A stretch of DNA of 64,000 nt, from positions 186,001 to 250,000 of the forward strand of contig CAVZBT010000006.1 of assembly GCA_963773605.1 (NCBI GenBank), written 5' to 3'. The notes under the pieces were generated by a model that did not search any database, was not told the origin of the DNA, and worked only from the letters and a program-made list of their open reading frames with translations. This stretch comes from CAVZBT01 sp963773605 (GTDB lineage Bacteria; Acidobacteriota; UBA6911). Both the position numbers and the translations under genes were made by a program. Each line of letters starts with the position of its first letter. The first letter of the stretch is position 1. This document shows positions 60,577 through 64,000 of the stretch, one piece after another.

Positions 60577-61668
60577 TCAGGGGTGGCCGAACTCGCTGGA
60601 TCTGGGGACCAGTTCGCGGTAGATGTCGTCCGGGATGAGGGTCTGCCAGGAGCCGGTCGCCTTCGCCGCCATGACGATGCCCAGGAACAACGTTACGATC
60701 CCGGCGGCAAGCGCCCAGCCCGGGAGCGCGCGTCGGCGCGGCAGGGACATGCCGAGGGCTCCTTTGGCCGGGCAGACGGCCACGCACTCGAGACAGGCCA
60801 TGCACTCGGCCGAGCGCACGGTTACGAGTTTGTCGACCGGCAGCAGAGCGGGGCAGGCTTTGGCGCACTTTGCGCAGTCGATGCAGCAGTCCGGGTCGCG
60901 CCGGATGCGCGACGGGCTCAAGAGCGAGGCGAGCCCCATCAGGGCGCCGTACGGGCAGAGATAGCGGCACCAGAAGTTCTTGACCAGCACCGACAGGACG
61001 ACCAGGGCCGCGAGGGTTATGGCGGCCGTCTGGCCCATGTGGCGGAAGAAATTGAGCATCTTCACGTCGGCGACGACGCCATACGGGCTTTCGAGGAACC
61101 CCTGGATCGACCTCGCCGACATGCCGGCCACCGCATAGACGAACAGGAACAGGAGCAAATACTTCAACGCCCGCAGGGGGACGTCCGCCCACCGGGGCAG
61201 CCGAAGGTCTACCTTCAGCACGCGCCGCCCGAGTTTCCAGAGCGCTTCGGAAATCGTCCCCACCGGGCAGAGCCACCCGCAGAAGGCTTTCCGAAACAGG
61301 AGCGACATCAGCAGGAACGCGACGAGCAGGAACATGGCCGCGGGGTGGACGGAGGGAACCGTCCAGGTCTCGAGGAAGTACTTCAGGTTCATCATGCCGG
61401 CGATCGGGAGCCACCCCTCAACGCCGGCGGGGCGGGAAACGCGCAGCGTCCGGCCGCCGGACTCGAAATACCGGACGAAGAGGTAGAACTGCAGGCCGAT
61501 CAACAGGTTCAACAGGAGGAAGGAGACCTGCAGGGTCAGGCGCAGGGCCTGCGAACGATCACGGGCGGGCCTGCGGACGAGCCTCTTGCGCGCGGGGGCC
61601 CCGTTTGCCGCCGCAGCCGCGGCGGCGGCGGAAGCAAGGGGCGGAGGGTTATAGGGTGCGGAAGCCAC
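60577..61668 (-). CDS. NapH-like 4Fe-4S membrane protein
   Basis: 363 aa. An Ala-rich N-terminus leads to about five membrane helices. Two membrane-proximal CX3CP motifs, AFCGWLCPVGTIS (about residue 130) and WCRYLCPYGALMG (about 235), are typical of NapH/NosR/CcoG-type proteins. Two ferredoxin-like clusters follow, CCIDCAKCAKACP and CMACLECVAVCP. These proteins pass electrons from quinols to periplasmic or membrane partners. GTG 61668 follows GGAGAG. It lies 10 nt downstream of the hemerythrin gene, so the pair is an operon under the Rrf2 operators. Confidence 0.88.
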   Translation of the reverse strand: MASAPYNPPPLASAAAAAAAANGAPARKRLVRRPARDRSQALRLTLQVSFLLLNLLIGLQFYLFVRYFESGGRTLRVSRPAGVEGWLPIAGMMNLKYFLETWTVPSVHPAAMFLLVAFLLMSLLFRKAFCGWLCPVGTISEALWKLGRRVLKVDLRLPRWADVPLRALKYLLLFLFVYAVAGMSARSIQGFLESPYGVVADVKMLNFFRHMGQTAAITLAALVVLSVLVKNFWCRYLCPYGALMGLASLLSPSRIRRDPDCCIDCAKCAKACPALLPVDKLVTVRSAECMACLECVAVCPAKGALGMSLPRRRALPGWALAAGIVTLFLGIVMAAKATGSWQTLIPDDIYRELVPRSSEFGHP

Positions 61669-61677
61669 TGTGCTCTC

Positions 61678-62250
61678 CTAGCGCGCTGCCGGCGATCCGG
61701 GGAGAATTTGTGTGGTCAGCCTCTCCATCAGGGCGTGGAGGCGTTCGTGGGTGCCGGCGCCGAGCCTCTCGGTTTCGACGGTCTCGAAGTCGGCGCCCAG
61801 CTTGGCCTGTTCGGCGTCCGAGAGCAGCCGCTCGGCCATGACGAACAGGATGTTGTTTTCCTTCTGGATGTGGCCGCCGAGCAGACCGCTGTAGTCACGG
61901 GCGGCGGCAGCCCAGCGCAGGCCGGCGTCGGGATCGGCCGGGTAGGCCTGGGCGGCTTCGCCCATGCGGCGGACGGCGGCTCTTCCGATCTCGTGCTCGT
62001 GGAGCATGACGGCAATCGGCCCCCCGGCGCGGGGCATACCCTTCTGTTCCAGGGCGGGGAAGAGCAGGTCCTCTTCCTTGGCGTGGTGGCAGCGGTCGGC
62101 GAAAACGATGAAGAACTCGACCGTGTCCCGCAGCTGCTCGGCGGTGACGGGGGCGCGGGCTTCGAGGCGCGACGCGAGTTCGGCGGCGACCTCGAGCATT
62201 TTCAGTATGGCCTCGTGTTCACGGCGCAGGGTGTGGGTGGCGAACTCCAT
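61678..62250 (-). CDS. Hemerythrin-domain (HHE) protein
   Basis: 190 aa cytoplasmic diiron protein. Ligand candidates in order: H in TLRREHEAILKMLE, the H-x3-E of FADRCHHAKEEDLLFPALE, H in MLHEHEIGR, and H-x3-E in LLGGHIQKENNILF. The layout is that of DcrH/RIC (ScdA)-type hemerythrins that sense or bind O2 or NO and help repair Fe-S clusters. TGGAGGT lies upstream of ATG 62250. Directly upstream is an inverted repeat matching the one over the rrf2 start. Confidence 0.88.
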   Translation of the reverse strand: MEFATHTLRREHEAILKMLEVAAELASRLEARAPVTAEQLRDTVEFFIVFADRCHHAKEEDLLFPALEQKGMPRAGGPIAVMLHEHEIGRAAVRRMGEAAQAYPADPDAGLRWAAAARDYSGLLGGHIQKENNILFVMAERLLSDAEQAKLGADFETVETERLGAGTHERLHALMERLTTQILPGSPAAR

Positions 62251-62273
62251 AACGATATGATACCTCCAGGTGA

Positions 62274-62297
62274 CTAATGGATAAGTTAGTCCATTAG
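62274..62297. promoter_or_regulatory. Rrf2-type operator upstream of the hemerythrin gene
   Basis: CTAATGGA-TAAGTTAG-TCCATTAG: perfect 8-bp arms, 8-bp spacer. It overlaps the last codons of rrf2 and lies 24 nt before the hemerythrin ATG. It has the same arms and spacing as the site over the rrf2 start. Confidence 0.75.
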
Positions 62298-62729
62298 CGC
62301 GGTTTCTTTGCGCGGCGCACGTGCCGCGGTGATGCGGGCGAGGTCGGCGAGCGTGTTGTCTTCGAGCATAGTGGCCATGCGGGAGCGGAGCTCCTGCCAG
62401 GTCTCGTGGAGGGGGCAGGCGTTTTCGTCGCTGCAACGCGGCAGGCCGAGGACGCAGCTGCCGAACCGGTCCTTGCTGTCGGTAGCCTCCAGGAGCATGT
62501 CGACGGTGATCTCGTTCGAGGGTCGCGCGAGCTCATAGCCGCCGTGCACGCCCTTGAAGGAGCGGATAAGTTTGCGGCGGGCCAGCGTCTGAAGGATTTT
62601 CCAGAGGAAGGGCATGGGGATGCGCTCCGCCTGGGAGATCTCTCGCGCTCCGGCCAGGCGCCCCGCCGGGAGGGTCGCGAGGAAGGTCATGGCGCGGATG
62701 GCATATTCGGCCGACCTTGAAAATAACAT
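62286..62729 (-). CDS. Rrf2-family Fe-S transcriptional regulator (NsrR/IscR-like)
   Basis: 147 aa. The winged helix-turn-helix opens LFSRSAEYAIRAMTFLATL, then REISQAERIPMPFLWKILQTLARRKLIRSFKGVHGGYELARP, the Rrf2 signature. Three cysteines follow: C-x6-C-x5-C (CVLGLPRCSDENACPLH), the Fe-S ligand region of NsrR and IscR. It probably senses NO or redox state and represses itself and the hemerythrin/NapH genes through the two matched operators. ATG 62729 sits inside the upstream operator. Confidence 0.88.
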   Translation of the reverse strand: MLFSRSAEYAIRAMTFLATLPAGRLAGAREISQAERIPMPFLWKILQTLARRKLIRSFKGVHGGYELARPSNEITVDMLLEATDSKDRFGSCVLGLPRCSDENACPLHETWQELRSRMATMLEDNTLADLARITAARAPRKETALMD

Positions 62730-62751
62730 AATGGATCTTTTAGTCCATTAT
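62728..62751. promoter_or_regulatory. Rrf2-type operator over the rrf2 start codon
   Basis: ATAATGGA-TCTTTTAG-TCCATTAT: perfect 8-bp arms, 8-bp spacer, sharing TAATGGA-N8-TCCATTA with the site at 62274. It overlaps the rrf2 ATG, as expected for autorepression. Confidence 0.75.
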
Positions 62752-62864
62752 TCTGAACTTGTCAATGGCGAAACCGCGGGCGCGGGGATGCGGGAAACCG
62801 GCGACGCTTGAAAGTCCCCGGCGGCTGGGATAGTAATAAGGGCCTGCTGTGCACTGTGCGGAAA

Positions 62865-62887
62865 GCGGCGCCGAGGCGCCGCACTCC
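62865..62887. repeat. Partial family-1 repeat abutting the HAD start codon
   Basis: GCGGCGCCGAGGCGCCGCACTCC, the right end of a family-1 repeat. It ends 2 nt before the ATG at 62890, so the next gene has no Shine-Dalgarno and its start region is made of repeat. Confidence 0.6.
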
Positions 62888-62889
62888 AT

Positions 62890-63534
62890 ATGTTGGGTGT
62901 CATTTTCGATATGGATGGGGTTCTGACGGACTCGGAGCCCCTCATCAACCGGGCGGCGGTCGAGATGTTCCGGGAAAGGGGGCTCACGGTCCAGCCCGCG
63001 GATTTCCTCCCGTTCGTCGGCGCCGGTGAGAACCGCTACATCGGCGGGGTCGCCGAGGGGTATGCCTTCCCCATCGATCTCCCCGAGGCGAAACGGAGAA
63101 CGTACGAGATCTACCTCGAGCTTGTGCCGGACCATCTCCGTGCTTTTCCGGGCGCCCGGGAACTGGTGGGCCTCTGTCGCGCGGCCGGTTTGAAGACGGC
63201 GGTCGCCTCCAGCGCCGACCCGATCAAGATCGAGGCCAACCTGCGCCGGATAGGGCTGCCGCCGGAGTCCTGGGACGCCGTGGTTACGGCCTTCGACGTC
63301 ACCCGGAGGAAACCCGCCCCGGACATATTCCTGACGGCCGCCGCGCGGCTGAGACTCGAGCCGGGGTGCTGCACCGTGGTCGAGGACGCGGTCAACGGCG
63401 TGGCTGCCGCCAAAGCGGCACGGATGCGTTGCGTCGCCGTGGCACAGACGTTCCCGGCGGAGCAGCTGGCCCACGCCGATGTGGTCCGCCGCACGATCGC
63501 AGACGTGACCGTCGCGGATCTGACGTCGCGGTAA
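62890..63534 (+). CDS. HAD-superfamily phosphatase, beta-phosphoglucomutase-like
   Basis: 214 aa, intact, paralogous in layout to the gene at 13931. Motif I IFDMDGVLTDSEP (D8, D10), motif II VASSAD, motif III K in RRKPAPDIFL, motif IV VEDAVNGVAAA. A cap domain lies between motifs I and II. Substrate probably a small sugar phosphate. A family-1 repeat end touches the ATG. Confidence 0.85.
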   Translation: MLGVIFDMDGVLTDSEPLINRAAVEMFRERGLTVQPADFLPFVGAGENRYIGGVAEGYAFPIDLPEAKRRTYEIYLELVPDHLRAFPGARELVGLCRAAGLKTAVASSADPIKIEANLRRIGLPPESWDAVVTAFDVTRRKPAPDIFLTAAARLRLEPGCCTVVEDAVNGVAAAKAARMRCVAVAQTFPAEQLAHADVVRRTIADVTVADLTSR

Positions 63535-63560
63535 AACCTGCCACGCCGACTCACGCCGAT

Positions 63561-63632
63561 GTTTAGCGCGTCGGCACCGCTTCCCGGGATTGTGCTGGAT
63601 CGGCTGGTATTGGATCGGCGCTGCCGGTGCAG
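63561..63632. repeat. Degenerate family-1/family-2-like remnant between HAD and uvrA
   Basis: GTCGGCACCGCTTCCCGGGATTGTGCTGGATCGGCTGG...GCTGCCGGTGCAGCTCATTGG shares the family-1 words GGCACCGCT and TGGATCGGC and the family-2 word GCAGCTCATT, but has no intact ends. Confidence 0.35.
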
Positions 63633-63633
63633 C

Positions 63634-64000
63634 TCATTGGACCAGGACGCGGCGGAGGGCTTGCCCGGTGGCGGAGGACTTGACGCGCGCGACGCGTTCC
63701 GGGTTCCCGGACGCTACGATCCGCCCCCCCTGTTCGCCCCCCTCGGGGCCGAGGTCGATGATCCAGTCGGCCATCTTGATGACATCGAGGTTGTGCTCGA
63801 TCACGACGACGGTGTTGCCGAGATCGACGAGGCTGTTGAGGATATCCAGCAGCTTCTTGACGTCGTGGAAGTGCAGCCCGGTCGTCGGCTCGTCCAGGAT
63901 GTACAGGGTGCGGCCGGTGGCGCGGCGGCTCAGTTCCCGGGCGAGTTTGACGCGCTGCGCCTCGCCGCCCGAGAGCGTCGTGGCCGACTGGCCGAGCTGC
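63634..64000 (-). CDS. uvrA: UvrABC system protein A, C-terminal part (cut by window edge)
   Basis: The last 121 codons of the excision-repair ATPase, read on the minus strand: QLGQSATTLSGGEAQRVKLA (ABC signature), ELSRRATGRTLYILDEPTTGLHFHDVKKLLDIL (Walker B and D-loop) and VVVIEHNLDVIKMADWIIDLGPEGGEQGG (H-loop), ending in VLVQ and a TGA at 63634. The rest lies beyond the window. UvrA acts with the UvrB encoded at 46948. Confidence 0.93.
   Translation of the reverse strand, partial: QLGQSATTLSGGEAQRVKLARELSRRATGRTLYILDEPTTGLHFHDVKKLLDILNSLVDLGNTVVVIEHNLDVIKMADWIIDLGPEGGEQGGRIVASGNPERVARVKSSATGQALRRVLVQ

Overview
The window is about 64 kb of GC-rich bacterial DNA with dense genes on both strands. 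It most likely comes from an Acidobacteriota genome, probably a metagenome-derived assembly. The pointers are three VWFA-related secreted proteins of the acidobacterial type, an Oar-like outer-membrane barrel protein, a B12-dependent ribonucleotide reductase, a DUF1684 lipoprotein, an LIC_10091-like protein, and a GAF protein with a conserved C-terminal helical domain. No rRNA, tRNA, CRISPR array, prophage or transposase gene was seen.

Layout. 0-20 kb: mutY, a Tat-exported sugar-isomerase-like protein, the barrel protein with VWA and OmpA-type envelope proteins, a DUF1080 protein, an MttB-family methyltransferase without pyrrolysine, a HAD phosphatase, an exported alpha/beta hydrolase and a third VWA protein. 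20-30 kb: nrdJ behind a TTGACA promoter with twin NrdR boxes, a DEDD exonuclease, a vapBC module with a palindromic operator, a two-gene beta-oxidation operon (3-hydroxyacyl-CoA dehydrogenase/enoyl-CoA hydratase, then thiolase), a chimeric tandem duplication and an ACT-like protein. 30-39 kb: a peroxiredoxin with in-frame TGA at the peroxidatic position (probable selenoprotein), a sodium/solute symporter, two lipoproteins, an LIC_10091-like protein and a three-gene envelope glycan operon. 39-45 kb: an exported protein of unknown function, a GAF protein, a lytic transglycosylase and an ECF sigma factor. 45-60 kb: the uvrB-aroA-aroK operon, a double cyclophilin, an NCS1 permease, a radical-SAM sulfatase maturase, an aspartylglucosaminidase, nth, lepA and small conserved genes. 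60-64 kb: a NapH-like Fe-S membrane protein, a hemerythrin and an Rrf2 regulator with two matched operators, a second HAD phosphatase and the 3' end of uvrA.

Two facts dominate the reading. First, about 20 genes, including lepA, uvrB, aroA and nth, lose frame through single-base changes. Most are one extra base placed right after a third codon position, often giving both synonymous choices side by side. This looks like merged strain variants in the consensus, so these genes are annotated as single intact genes. Second, the intergenic spaces are full of repeats: a GGAGTGCGG...CCGCACTCC palindromic family, a ~100-bp GTGGGCCGCG...CCCGCCCAC family, a MITE-like element with GGGACGGACCCA ends, and GAAGCCG heptamer tracts. 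Several genes have a TATAAT-like box only 6-9 nt before the start codon and no Shine-Dalgarno sequence, which suggests leaderless transcription.
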